The position numbers and the translations under genes were made by a program. A DNA stretch of 64,000 bases. Source: JADJMO01 sp016794445. GTDB taxonomy: Bacteria > Myxococcota_A > Polyangia > Polyangiales > JADJMO01. Each line of letters opens with the position of its first letter. Positions within the stretch are counted from its first letter, which is position 1. The DNA lies in the NCBI GenBank assembly GCA_016794445.1, contig JAEUKC010000254.1:51607-115606 (forward strand), read 5' to 3'. The notes under the pieces were generated by a model that saw only the letters and a list, made by a program, of their open reading frames with translations, made no database searches and was not told where the DNA came from. Positions 26,948 through 34,649 of this stretch are shown here, piece after piece.

Positions 26948-28971
26948 CACCCTTCGCCGAGCAGCTCGAGGAGCGGGGGCACCGTGACGAGCATCTCTTC
27001 GGTCGCGCTGCGCGTCGCGACGATCACGAGCGCCCCTTGCTCGCCCGCGCGTACGGTCGAGGGCGCGGGCTCGCGCGCGAGCAGCTCGGCGGGGAACAGC
27101 ACCTCTCCGGGATCGAGGGTGCCGATCTCCATGGCGTCGGCGTCGGACCCGGTGCGCAACGAGAGCTCGCCCGCGCCGACGAAGATGAGGGCGCGCACGA
27201 CCTCGCCCTGCTTGACCACCGGTGCGTGCGGCGCGAGGCGCATGGTCTTGGCGCGAGAGAGCACCGCGTCGAGGATGCCGCCGTCGAGGCGAGCGCCGAG
27301 CTTGCCGGTCAGCGCCCCGGCGACGACGTGCACGTCGTCGCTCGCTGGCTCGAGCTCCTGCACCACCCACGGCGCGGCCACGTGCAGCGCCTCGACCGCC
27401 TCTTGCGGCACGGCGAGGTAGCGCGCGCCCTTCGGGCCACCGAGCAGCTGCAGCTGACCCGACGCCGGCGCGAGGGCGGCGAGCAAGCGCACCTGGCCCT
27501 GACCGATGACGTCGAGGCGGGTGACGTAGCCGGGCGCGCGGACCTCGAGCTCGCCGGACAGCACGACCACCATCGGCGGCGCGACCTGCTGCTCGTCGGG
27601 CAGCAACACTTGCTTCTCGGACGCCTGGACCAGCGCCTCGCGCGCGTCGTCCGGCACGTCGGCGAGCACCTCGAAGCGTTCGGGGTCGAGCACGATGTCG
27701 CGCGCCGAGGGCACCGCGCGCGAAGCAGGCGGCGGCGCGGGCGTGCTCGGGAAGCCCTCGCGGGGCGTGGGCAGCTTGACGAGCGCCGGACGATCGGCGG
27801 CCTTGGCCTCGCTCACCGAGGGGGCGCGCGGCGCCTTCGGGATGTTGACGGCCGGCGTGGCGGCGGCGCGCGGTGGAGCCTCGCTCACGTGCTTCTGCAC
27901 GCCATCGGCGTGCGTGATCGCGGGCGGACGCAGCGATGCGAGTGGCTTCGGCGGCACGCTGCCCATCGGCGGCGTGACGCTGCGGTGCTCCGTCGGTGCT
28001 GTCTCTTCGGCCTCGGGCGCGACGGACTCTGCGGCCTTGGGCGCGGCGGGGAACGTCGAGTTCGGGCGCGGCCGCGCCATGGGTTCGGACTCCGCGAGGA
28101 GCGCCGGTCCGAGCGCGGGGGTCTCGTCGGGATCCGGCGTGCTCTTGCGGTCGAGCGCGGGGCGCGGAGGCGCAGGGCGCGCGGGGGGCCGCGGACGCGG
28201 GACGGCGCCGACGCCGAACGGCGCGGTCCCCGTGCGACTCGTGTCTCCATCGGGGCGGACGCTCGGCGCTGCGCGAAGACCCATGGGGGTCGGCGCGAAG
28301 TCCGGGGGCGGCGGCGGCACCGTGGGGACGTGCGGCAACGACTCGTCCTCGTTGGCCACATGTGGCAACGGTGGCGGCGCCGGAGGCAGCTCTTCGGCGG
28401 TCGGCAGCTTGATGGCGAGCGCGCGCAGCGGGCTCGGGAAGGGGTTCGGCGTGGGCACCGGCTCGTTGCGCGCGGGCGCCTTGCTCACCGGTCGCGGCGG
28501 CGGCTTCGGCGGCTTCTTGTGCGCGAGCGGCGTCTCGAACGACTCGACCGCGGCGCTGTCGAGGTCGAGCTCGATGGACTCGGTCGAGAGCCGACCCGAC
28601 GGCGCCTCTTCTTCGTCCACGGCCTCGGTGAACGCCGGCACCGCCGCCGCGACCGGGATCGCCGGCACCTCGGGCTCGAGCTCCGGCGGCATCGGCGGCG
28701 CGGGCTCGGAGGCGACGACGTCGGGCTGGGTGGCGAACGCTTCGGCGAGGGCGGCGAGCTCCCCCGCGGCCTTCACGAGCACGAGCATGCGGACGTCTTG
28801 CTCGGCCTCGGACGCGGCCTCGGCGGCGCGGCGCACCCACGTGATCGCGTCGGCGTGCTCGCCTCGCTTCCACAACGCCTCGGCGGTGGACAGGGCCCAG
28901 CCCACGTCCTCCGGATCCCCGTCCTCGGGCTGCGGGAACAGCGGCTGCGCGTCGGTCCCGGACATGCTCAT
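26947..28971 (-). CDS. Pro-rich cytoplasmic protein with two cNMP-binding-like domains
   Basis: A 674-residue protein with no signal. Residues 1-75 are helical and TPR-like (LSTAEALWKRGEHADAITWV). Residues about 90-425 are Pro/Ala/Glu-rich and probably disordered. Then come two CAP_ED-like beta-roll segments: one near 430-540 (VVVLSGELEVRAPGYVTRLD) and one near 555-665 (VVKQGEVVRALIFVGAGELS, then IGTLDPGEVLFPAELLARE). The usual phosphate-binding Arg of true cAMP sites is not obvious, so ligand binding is uncertain. Middle gene of the operon divergent from dnaA; overlaps the TPR lipoprotein start by one base. Probable sensor or scaffold. Confidence 0.75.
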   Translation of the reverse strand: MSMSGTDAQPLFPQPEDGDPEDVGWALSTAEALWKRGEHADAITWVRRAAEAASEAEQDVRMLVLVKAAGELAALAEAFATQPDVVASEPAPPMPPELEPEVPAIPVAAAVPAFTEAVDEEEAPSGRLSTESIELDLDSAAVESFETPLAHKKPPKPPPRPVSKAPARNEPVPTPNPFPSPLRALAIKLPTAEELPPAPPPLPHVANEDESLPHVPTVPPPPPDFAPTPMGLRAAPSVRPDGDTSRTGTAPFGVGAVPRPRPPARPAPPRPALDRKSTPDPDETPALGPALLAESEPMARPRPNSTFPAAPKAAESVAPEAEETAPTEHRSVTPPMGSVPPKPLASLRPPAITHADGVQKHVSEAPPRAAATPAVNIPKAPRAPSVSEAKAADRPALVKLPTPREGFPSTPAPPPASRAVPSARDIVLDPERFEVLADVPDDAREALVQASEKQVLLPDEQQVAPPMVVVLSGELEVRAPGYVTRLDVIGQGQVRLLAALAPASGQLQLLGGPKGARYLAVPQEAVEALHVAAPWVVQELEPASDDVHVVAGALTGKLGARLDGGILDAVLSRAKTMRLAPHAPVVKQGEVVRALIFVGAGELSLRTGSDADAMEIGTLDPGEVLFPAELLAREPAPSTVRAGEQGALVIVATRSATEEMLVTVPPLLELLGEG

Positions 28972-29004
28972 CCCAGAAGGTGCGACTCGGTTTTGGAGGC
29001 TGTC

Positions 29005-30021
29005 CTAGAAGCCTCCCCCCGCGTTGTCGGGGGCGCCGGTCGTCGCAGCATCGTAGAAGTATCGCAGGCCGACGGCGAATACGAGGGTCTTTCCCCAGGG
29101 GTCGTTCGCGGGGGCTGCAATCTCCTGACGCACCCCGACGTCGATGGCGAAGGAGCGGTCCACGAAGCCTGTGCCGTAGTGGATGGAGTGGCGCTGGCTC
29201 CCCTGGTCGTAGTGCCAGCCGATCCGCAGGGGATAGTGGTCGCCCGCCAGGAACTCGAGACCGGCCTGGAGCCGGGCCTTCCAGCTGCCCCAGATCACCT
29301 TGTCCACCCCCACCACGTCGGCCTCGATTGTCAGGTCCCCCTTCTTGAAGCCGAGGCCCCCGCCGAACATCAGCGGCGCCAGCACCGTTCCGGGATTGGT
29401 GAGGTTCTGGGCGACGAAGCCGAGCCGGAAGCCCTCCGCGATCAGCAGGTTGAGGCCCGCATCCAGCGTGAATCCCCGGTAGTTCGAGGCGTCGCTGCTG
29501 CTCCGCGAGACGGGGCTCTCGCCGAGGAGCCCGGTGCCGTCCTGGGTGGCGCGGAGGTAGTGCCCGCCGACGCCGACCGCCAGTCGGTCGCCGAACGGGA
29601 ACGCGAACGCCACGCGCACGTCGAGGGTACCGCGGCGGTAGGGGTCGCCGTCGTTGCCGAGGTCGGTGCGCGACACGAGCGCGCCCATCGCCATCTTCTG
29701 GGTGACGGCGTCGAGGATGGCGGCGCCGTACTGGAGCCGGTGCGCCTTGGTGTCGAGGCCACCGAGGAGCTCGAAGTGATAGACGCTCTGGGTGGCGAGG
29801 TTCGCCGGGTTCAGGGGGATGGCGGAGGTCGACTGGCCGAAGGCGCGGGCGGCGCCGCCCATCCCGACCGTGCGGGGTCCCTCGAACTCGCCGTACGCGT
29901 GGCCGAGCTCCGGCGCGCGGTACTCGTCCGCCCGGCTCTCGAGGGTGCCGGTCGAGAGGACGAGCGTGCCCGCGAGGGCTGCCGCGCAGGTCTTCGGGGA
30001 ACGTCGCGCGCATCGTCGCAT
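29005..30021 (-). CDS. Outer-membrane beta-barrel protein (PorV/FadL-like)
   Basis: A 338-residue protein from the ATG at 30021, giving MRRCARRSPKTCAAALAGTL, a signal peptide ending at SRA. The mature N-terminus has the pattern RTVGMGGAARAFGQ, then IPLNPANLA, shared with PorV/FadL/OmpP1-type barrels. Alternating beta strands run to the aromatic C-terminus (FAVGLRYFYD). First gene of the operon with the Pro-rich and TPR proteins, 33 bases upstream of the former. A start further upstream would add a non-hydrophobic extension. Transport or anchoring role unknown. Confidence 0.8.
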   Translation of the reverse strand: MRRCARRSPKTCAAALAGTLVLSTGTLESRADEYRAPELGHAYGEFEGPRTVGMGGAARAFGQSTSAIPLNPANLATQSVYHFELLGGLDTKAHRLQYGAAILDAVTQKMAMGALVSRTDLGNDGDPYRRGTLDVRVAFAFPFGDRLAVGVGGHYLRATQDGTGLLGESPVSRSSSDASNYRGFTLDAGLNLLIAEGFRLGFVAQNLTNPGTVLAPLMFGGGLGFKKGDLTIEADVVGVDKVIWGSWKARLQAGLEFLAGDHYPLRIGWHYDQGSQRHSIHYGTGFVDRSFAIDVGVRQEIAAPANDPWGKTLVFAVGLRYFYDAATTGAPDNAGGGF

Positions 30022-30556
30022 CGTCGCCGCGTACGATGCGTCGGGGGCGCGGGCCAACGTTTGTGCGAGAGAAAAGTCAACGTGGAACGCACCCCGCAGC
30101 ACAAGTATGCGGAATCGCATGTCGCGCTCGCGCGGTCGTTCCACGGGGCTTTACACCCTCCCGAAGCCGGTGCTACTCCGTCTACACACGCTGTTCGCGA
30201 CATCGTCGAACGGCGTCGTTCTTTCTCTACGGTCTTGATCGGTGGGTGGGCCAAGCGGCGGGCCAAGACGGTGGCGTGGTTGTGCGTGACGGATTGGCAG
30301 CCGGCGGCAGACAAGCTTCTGAGTTCTCCCCAGCCTGTGGAAAGGTTGAGGAGACAGGTCGACGTGTCTCCTGATCCCAGTCTGTTGGGCCGGGTCTCCT
30401 CACCTGGGTGGGCTTTGGTCGTCTCTCGGTCGTCTCTTCTTCCTCGTCTTCCTCGCAGCGGAGGTTGGCTCGTTTGGTCGGGCTCATTGGTCGGTCTGGT
30501 CTTCGGTGTGGCGCAGTCGTGAGGTTGGATTTTCAGCGGTGTCGCAGGTGATCGGA
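30022..30556. other. dnaA leader region, candidate origin area, no gene
   Basis: 535 bases between the barrel-protein start and the dnaA start with no convincing gene. On the plus strand 30361-30540 is strikingly poor in A and rich in T (60 T against 11 A by my count), with TTGGTCG-type words near 30415, 30473 and 30487. One DnaA-box-like word TGTGGAAAG (7 of 9 to the consensus) lies near 30336. An inverted repeat is at 30349-30372. It could be regulatory DNA for dnaA or part of an origin; the box number is too low to call oriC. Confidence 0.5.
30349..30372. repeat. Inverted repeat upstream of dnaA
   Basis: Perfect arms AGGAGACA (30349-30356) and TGTCTCCT (30365-30372) around an eight-base spacer that contains GTCGAC. 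It lies 185 bases upstream of the dnaA start. The size and spacing suit an operator for a dimeric regulator or a small hairpin in the leader. Confidence 0.5.
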
Positions 30557-31963
30557 ATGAAGGACGTCTGGGACGGTGCGATTGCGGAGCTGCGTGCGAA
30601 GGCTCCGACCTCGTTCGATCGCTGGTTCTGTGCGATCCAGTTCGACGGGCTCACGGACGGCGTGCTGCAGCTCCGTGCGCAGAACGCGTTCGTGCGCGAT
30701 TTCGTGACCACCCACCACTTGCCTCTCCTGCGCGAGAAGATCCGCGAGCGCACGGGCCTCGCCGTCGACGTCACCTGGATCATCGACTCGGAGCTGGCCG
30801 ATCCGGTCTCCAGCCGCCCGCCCGAGCCGGTGGGTTTCACCACACCGTCCGCTCCGCCGCCCGCTCCCGTGGAGCCCGTGTTCGGCGAGACGACGATGCG
30901 CGAGCCCCTGCAGCTGCGCGACGGTCGTGACGGCCTGCCGAGCGGCCTCAACCCCAAGTACCTCTTCGCCAACTTCGTGGTCGGCACGTCGAACGATCTC
31001 GCCCACGCAGCCGCCCTGGCCGCCGCGGGCGCGGGCTCCGTGCGGCGCGGCAACCCGCTGTTCATCTTCGGCGGCACCGGCCTCGGCAAGACCCACCTGC
31101 TCCACGCGGTGGGGCACCACATCCGCGCGTCGCGTCCGCAGGCGCGCATCGTCGTGGTCAGCGCCGAGGCGTTCACCAACGAGTTCATCGCCGCCCTCGC
31201 CAACAAGGAGATGGACGCCTTCCGCACGCGCTACCGCATGCAGTGCGACCTCCTCCTGATGGACGACGTGCACAACCTCGCCGGCCGCGAGCAGACCCAG
31301 GAAGAGTTCTTCCACACGTTCAACGCGCTCCACAGCGCCGACAAGCAGATCGTCCTCACGAGCGACCGCGACCCGCGCGAGCTCGAGCGCATGACCGACC
31401 GCCTCGTCTCGCGCTTCACGTGGGGCCTCGTGGCCGACGTGCAGGTCCCCAAGCTCGAGACCCGCGTCGCCATCGTCAAGAAGAAGGCCCAGCTCGAGCA
31501 GCTCGAGCTCGACGACGACGTGGCGGTGCTCCTCGCCCAGGCCGTACGGAGCAACGTCCGCGAGCTCGAGGGCGCCCTCATCCGTCTCGCGGCGCAGGCC
31601 TCCATCCTCGGTCGTCGCATCGACCTCGAGTTCGCGCGCAGCGTGCTCGCGAGCTCGCTCCCCGCACGGCAGCAGCCGGTCAGCGTGGACGAGGTCATCC
31701 GCGCGGTGTGCCACCACTTCAACCTCCGGTCCGGCGATCTCCTCGGCAAGGACCGTCACCGCAGCATCGCCAACGCGCGCCACGTCGCCATCTATCTCTG
31801 CCGGCAGCGGCTCAAGTGCAGCTACCCGGAGCTCGGTCGGCACTTCGGGCACCGCGACCACACGAGCGTGATGCACGCCGTGAAGAAGGTGGAGGCGCTC
31901 CGCGAGAACGACCCGGAGATGCGGGGCCACCTCGACGCGATCGAGCGTCGTCTCGGCAGCTGA
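30557..31963 (+). CDS. dnaA: Chromosomal replication initiator DnaA
   Basis: Origin-binding AAA+ initiator. The ATG at 30557 is preferred (MKDVWDGAIAELRAKAP, with AGGTGA seven bases upstream); a GTG at 30539 is also possible. The 468 residues show domain I, a Pro-rich linker, Walker A GGTGLGKTHLL, Walker B LLLMDDVHNL, the sensor region SDRDPRELERMTDRLVSRF, and the domain IV signature with HRSIANARHVAIYLCRQ and GHRDHTSVMHAVKK. dnaN and recF are not next to it: downstream is a Cys-rich lipoprotein and upstream a divergent envelope operon, so the classical dnaA-dnaN cluster is broken. No missing residue was seen. Confidence 0.97.
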   Translation: MKDVWDGAIAELRAKAPTSFDRWFCAIQFDGLTDGVLQLRAQNAFVRDFVTTHHLPLLREKIRERTGLAVDVTWIIDSELADPVSSRPPEPVGFTTPSAPPPAPVEPVFGETTMREPLQLRDGRDGLPSGLNPKYLFANFVVGTSNDLAHAAALAAAGAGSVRRGNPLFIFGGTGLGKTHLLHAVGHHIRASRPQARIVVVSAEAFTNEFIAALANKEMDAFRTRYRMQCDLLLMDDVHNLAGREQTQEEFFHTFNALHSADKQIVLTSDRDPRELERMTDRLVSRFTWGLVADVQVPKLETRVAIVKKKAQLEQLELDDDVAVLLAQAVRSNVRELEGALIRLAAQASILGRRIDLEFARSVLASSLPARQQPVSVDEVIRAVCHHFNLRSGDLLGKDRHRSIANARHVAIYLCRQRLKCSYPELGRHFGHRDHTSVMHAVKKVEALRENDPEMRGHLDAIERRLGS

Positions 31964-32067
31964 GTCTTCGGACAGCGCACCTCTGCGTACCCTCGACCTG
32001 CTAGGCGGGTGACGCTGCCCTGCACGAACCGGCCCGTGCGGAGCCTGACGACCTCGGGTTCGCGCCC

Positions 32068-33123
32068 GTGAATCGATCGGCAATTCCTGGCGGAACGCGG
32101 CTTGCAGCCTGGGGGGGCGTGCGTGGTCTCGCTCCCTGGATCCTCGTGCTGGTCGGCTGTGCAGGCCCACCCGTCGATCCCGAGTCGCCGCTCGACGCCG
32201 GATCCTCCGTCCCGCGGGTGACCCCCTACACGCGCTCCGTGGGCGAAGCGTGCACTGTCTATGCAGATGCGCTCTGCCGCGCGCCATCGAGCACGTGCGA
32301 ACCATGGTCGATGCAGCCCTTCCGCGACGCGGTGGACTGCGTGGAGGCGACCCGGACCAAGTGCGTCAAGGATGCGCAGCTGCCCGGAGCGGTGGCCGAT
32401 CTCGTCGCGCTCGAGACCTGCGCCGAAGCATTGCGTGCGCGTGACTGTCCAGGGAGGCTCGCGGCGTTGCGCAGCCCCGCGTGCCGTCCACCCGCGGGCG
32501 TCCAGCGCGGACGGCTACCGGTCGGCTCCCCCTGCCACGCGAACGCGCAGTGCGTGAGCGGCGCCTGCGCCTTCGGCGGCGCGGCGAGCGGGGCGTGCGG
32601 CGAGTGCGTGATCGCCTCGCACCCCGGGCACTTCTGCCTCGATGACGATGGCTGCGCTCACCCAGGCGTCGGCACCACCGACGAGGGACTCTATTGCGAC
32701 ATCGCCATCCGCGCGTGCGTCCCCCGCAACGAACAGGGGGCCACGTGCACCCGCGACGGAGAGTGCGTCCACGGCCTGCAATGCCTCGGGCGCAAGTGCG
32801 CGGTGGGCTCGGCTCGCGCGATGTTCTCCTGCGGCGACGGCAAGTCGGGGTGCGATCCGTGGAGTCGCTGCGCGAGCGAGGAGGGCGAGCCTGCGCGGTG
32901 CTGGCCCATCTCGTTCGGCGAGGAGGGTGCGCCCTGCTCGGAGAAGTCGGCGACGGACCTTCGGCGCTGCCGCGGCTCGCTCGTGTGTCGGTTCGGAACC
33001 TGTCAGCCCATCCAAGCGCTCGGCGATCCATGCACCAAGGGCTCCAACGACTGCGGCGCCGACGCCACCTGCGGATCGGACGGCACCTGCGTGCCGTTCC
33101 AGAGCCTCTGCGGCCAGGGCTGA
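32068..33123 (+). CDS. Cys-rich lipoprotein
   Basis: A 351-residue protein from the GTG at 32068; a later GTG at 32119 would also keep the lipobox LVLVGC. The mature protein has more than 25 cysteines, in units such as GEACTVYADALCR, GSPCHANAQCVSGACAFGG, GATCTRDGECVHGLQC and GDPCTKGSNDCGADATC, which resemble the repeated Cys modules of myxobacterial surface lipoproteins. About 100 bases after dnaA with a weak hairpin between, so likely its own transcript. It ends 15 bases from the convergent M23-like gene. Function unknown. Confidence 0.75.
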   Translation: MNRSAIPGGTRLAAWGGVRGLAPWILVLVGCAGPPVDPESPLDAGSSVPRVTPYTRSVGEACTVYADALCRAPSSTCEPWSMQPFRDAVDCVEATRTKCVKDAQLPGAVADLVALETCAEALRARDCPGRLAALRSPACRPPAGVQRGRLPVGSPCHANAQCVSGACAFGGAASGACGECVIASHPGHFCLDDDGCAHPGVGTTDEGLYCDIAIRACVPRNEQGATCTRDGECVHGLQCLGRKCAVGSARAMFSCGDGKSGCDPWSRCASEEGEPARCWPISFGEEGAPCSEKSATDLRRCRGSLVCRFGTCQPIQALGDPCTKGSNDCGADATCGSDGTCVPFQSLCGQG

Positions 33124-33138
33124 AGGCCCGTCACTCCA

Positions 33139-34350
33139 TCACTTGCAGGCGTCCTTGCCGGTGGGGAACACCGTGCGGTACTCGGCGAGCGTCTGCACGC
33201 AGAGGTGGGCGCCCGTGGAGTACTTGCCGAGACCGGTGTCCGCGGTGTCGCCGCCCGAGAGGCCGACGATGGTGCCTGCGGGATACACGGTGCCGACCGC
33301 GGTGGTGTACTTGGCCGACAGGCGCAGGTGCAAGAAGCGGAAGCGCTGCTTGGTGACCTGGTCGGTGAACTCGGGCATCCACCCCCAGCCGTACACGCCC
33401 TCCTTGTCGAGCTTGCTGTCGTGACGGAGCTGGATCGGGGTGCCGCTGCCGGCCGAGATGTCCGTGTCCCACCATCCATAACTCATGTATGGACCGTAGG
33501 TCAGCGCGCTGTTCCACCACTGCACGTGGCTGCAGAGGAGCCCCGCGCCCACCGTCGTGCAGTAGTCCGGCGAGCCAGGCGGAGCGACGTAGCACGTGGC
33601 CGCGCACTTCTCCTTCACCGTGAACACGCCGCCCTTGCAGGTGAAGAGTGTGTTCGGGTCGAGGCCCACCGGCCCGCCGCAGTAGGCGCCATCGCCGGAG
33701 GGGCACGCGGGGCAGGTGTCGGGCGTGCCGGGCGGCTTCTCCACGCACGCGGCGCCGCAGTCGGCCTTCACCGTGAGCACGCCGCCCTTGCAGGTGTAGA
33801 GCTTGTTCTTGTCGCCGCCGACGATGGCGCCGCAGTAGTCGCCGTCGCCCGAGGCGCACGGGGCGCAGCTGTCGCTCGCGGCCGAGCCCGCGCTGCACTT
33901 GCCGCACTGCGGGCCCTGACTCAGCACCCCGGCCTTGCAGTCCCAGAGGTAGCGCGCATCGCGACCGACGCGGTCGCCACAGTAGCGGCCGTCGCCCGCG
34001 GGGCAGGGACACAGGTCCTGCTCGCTGTCCTTGACCACGATGCACGGGCCCGAGCACGCGATTGTGCCGACGATCTTGCCCTCGTTGCAGTCGTAGAGCT
34101 TGTTCGCGTCGAGGCCGAGCCGGGTGCCGCAGTAGCGCCCGAGGCCCGAGCAGACGCCACCCTCCGGCGCGTCGACCGCGACCCCGGTGTCCGTGCCGCC
34201 CTCGGTGGGCACGGTGGTGTCGGTCGGCAGCGCGTCCCCGCTCGTGCTCGTGTCTCCGCTCGCAGCGTCGGCAGGCTCGGTGTCCCCGTCGCCCGACACG
34301 CCACACCCGACCAACGCGAACGAGAGCCCGAAGGCAACGACACTGCGCAT
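33139..34350 (-). CDS. Lipoprotein with four Cys repeats and a degenerate M23-like domain
   Basis: A 403-residue protein. MRSVVAFGLSFALVGC gives C16. An Asp/Thr/Gly spacer precedes four units of the form YCGxxxGxDxxxLxxCxxG (YCGTRLGLDANKLYDC to YCGGPVGLDPNTLFTC). The C-terminal approximately 130 residues follow the LytM/M23 pattern: FLHLRLSAKYTTAVGTVYPA then GTIVGLSGGDTADTG and STGAHLCVQT. In active M23 peptidases the last motif is HLH; here it is HLC, and the first Zn motif (HxxxD) is not clear. Probably a peptidoglycan-binding or inactive relative. Convergent with the gene at 32068-33123. Confidence 0.75.
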   Translation of the reverse strand: MRSVVAFGLSFALVGCGVSGDGDTEPADAASGDTSTSGDALPTDTTVPTEGGTDTGVAVDAPEGGVCSGLGRYCGTRLGLDANKLYDCNEGKIVGTIACSGPCIVVKDSEQDLCPCPAGDGRYCGDRVGRDARYLWDCKAGVLSQGPQCGKCSAGSAASDSCAPCASGDGDYCGAIVGGDKNKLYTCKGGVLTVKADCGAACVEKPPGTPDTCPACPSGDGAYCGGPVGLDPNTLFTCKGGVFTVKEKCAATCYVAPPGSPDYCTTVGAGLLCSHVQWWNSALTYGPYMSYGWWDTDISAGSGTPIQLRHDSKLDKEGVYGWGWMPEFTDQVTKQRFRFLHLRLSAKYTTAVGTVYPAGTIVGLSGGDTADTGLGKYSTGAHLCVQTLAEYRTVFPTGKDACK

Positions 34351-34447
34351 CCCCCCATCATACGCCTCCCCGCCCCCGCACCTCCTCCCAGCGAACCATG
34401 CGCTGGAACGTCACGACCACGAGACACCCGTCGACGCCGCGAAGGGC

Positions 34448-34603
34448 GCGCGGACAAACGACGACGCCCCCATCCCGCCCCGTAGCGGCGGCGACACCGA
34501 GCGAAGCGGAGGCCCCGCGGACAAACGACGACGCCCCCCATCCCGCCGCGTAGCGGCGCAGGGGGGCGTCGAGGCTGGTCTGCGACACCGAGCGAAGCGA
34601 AGG
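34448..34603. repeat. Intergenic repeat doublet with 41-base palindrome
   Basis: The word CGGACAAACGACGACGCCCC and the following CATCCCGCC, then CGTAGCGGCG, occurs at about 34450-34490 and again at about 34518-34559. GCGACACCGAGCGAAGCG occurs at about 34491-34508 and 34582-34599. The second copy carries a palindrome: GACGCCCCCC (34530-34539) with GGGGGGCGTC (34561-34570) and inner CGCCGC (34544-34549) with GCGGCG (34553-34558). The repeat lies between two minus-strand genes. The remaining gap bases (34351-34447) show nothing. Confidence 0.7.
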
Positions 34604-34623
34604 TGGCGCGGCCACCGAGACCC

Positions 34624-34645
34624 AAGGGGGACGTGAGCCCCCCTT
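34624..34645 (-). terminator. Hairpin just after the cytochrome gene stop
   Basis: Arms AAGGGGG (34624-34630) and CCCCCTT (34639-34645) with an eight-base spacer, four bases beyond the stop of the minus-strand cytochrome gene (34650-34652). A seven-pair GC-rich stem without a U tract; likely terminator. Confidence 0.6.
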
Positions 34646-34649
34646 AGGA

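Noticed and set aside
26851..30522. A very long plus-strand open frame across three minus-strand genes
   Set aside because: It is Arg/Gly/Ala-rich without domain logic, while the minus strand encodes coupled genes with clear signals; an artefact of high GC.
30022..30556. Full oriC call for the dnaA leader
   Set aside because: Only one degenerate DnaA-box-like word was found; a firm origin needs several boxes and skew data.
31996..32010. Rho-independent terminator after dnaA
   Set aside because: The stem has six pairs with a mismatch and no U tract, so support is too weak to list.
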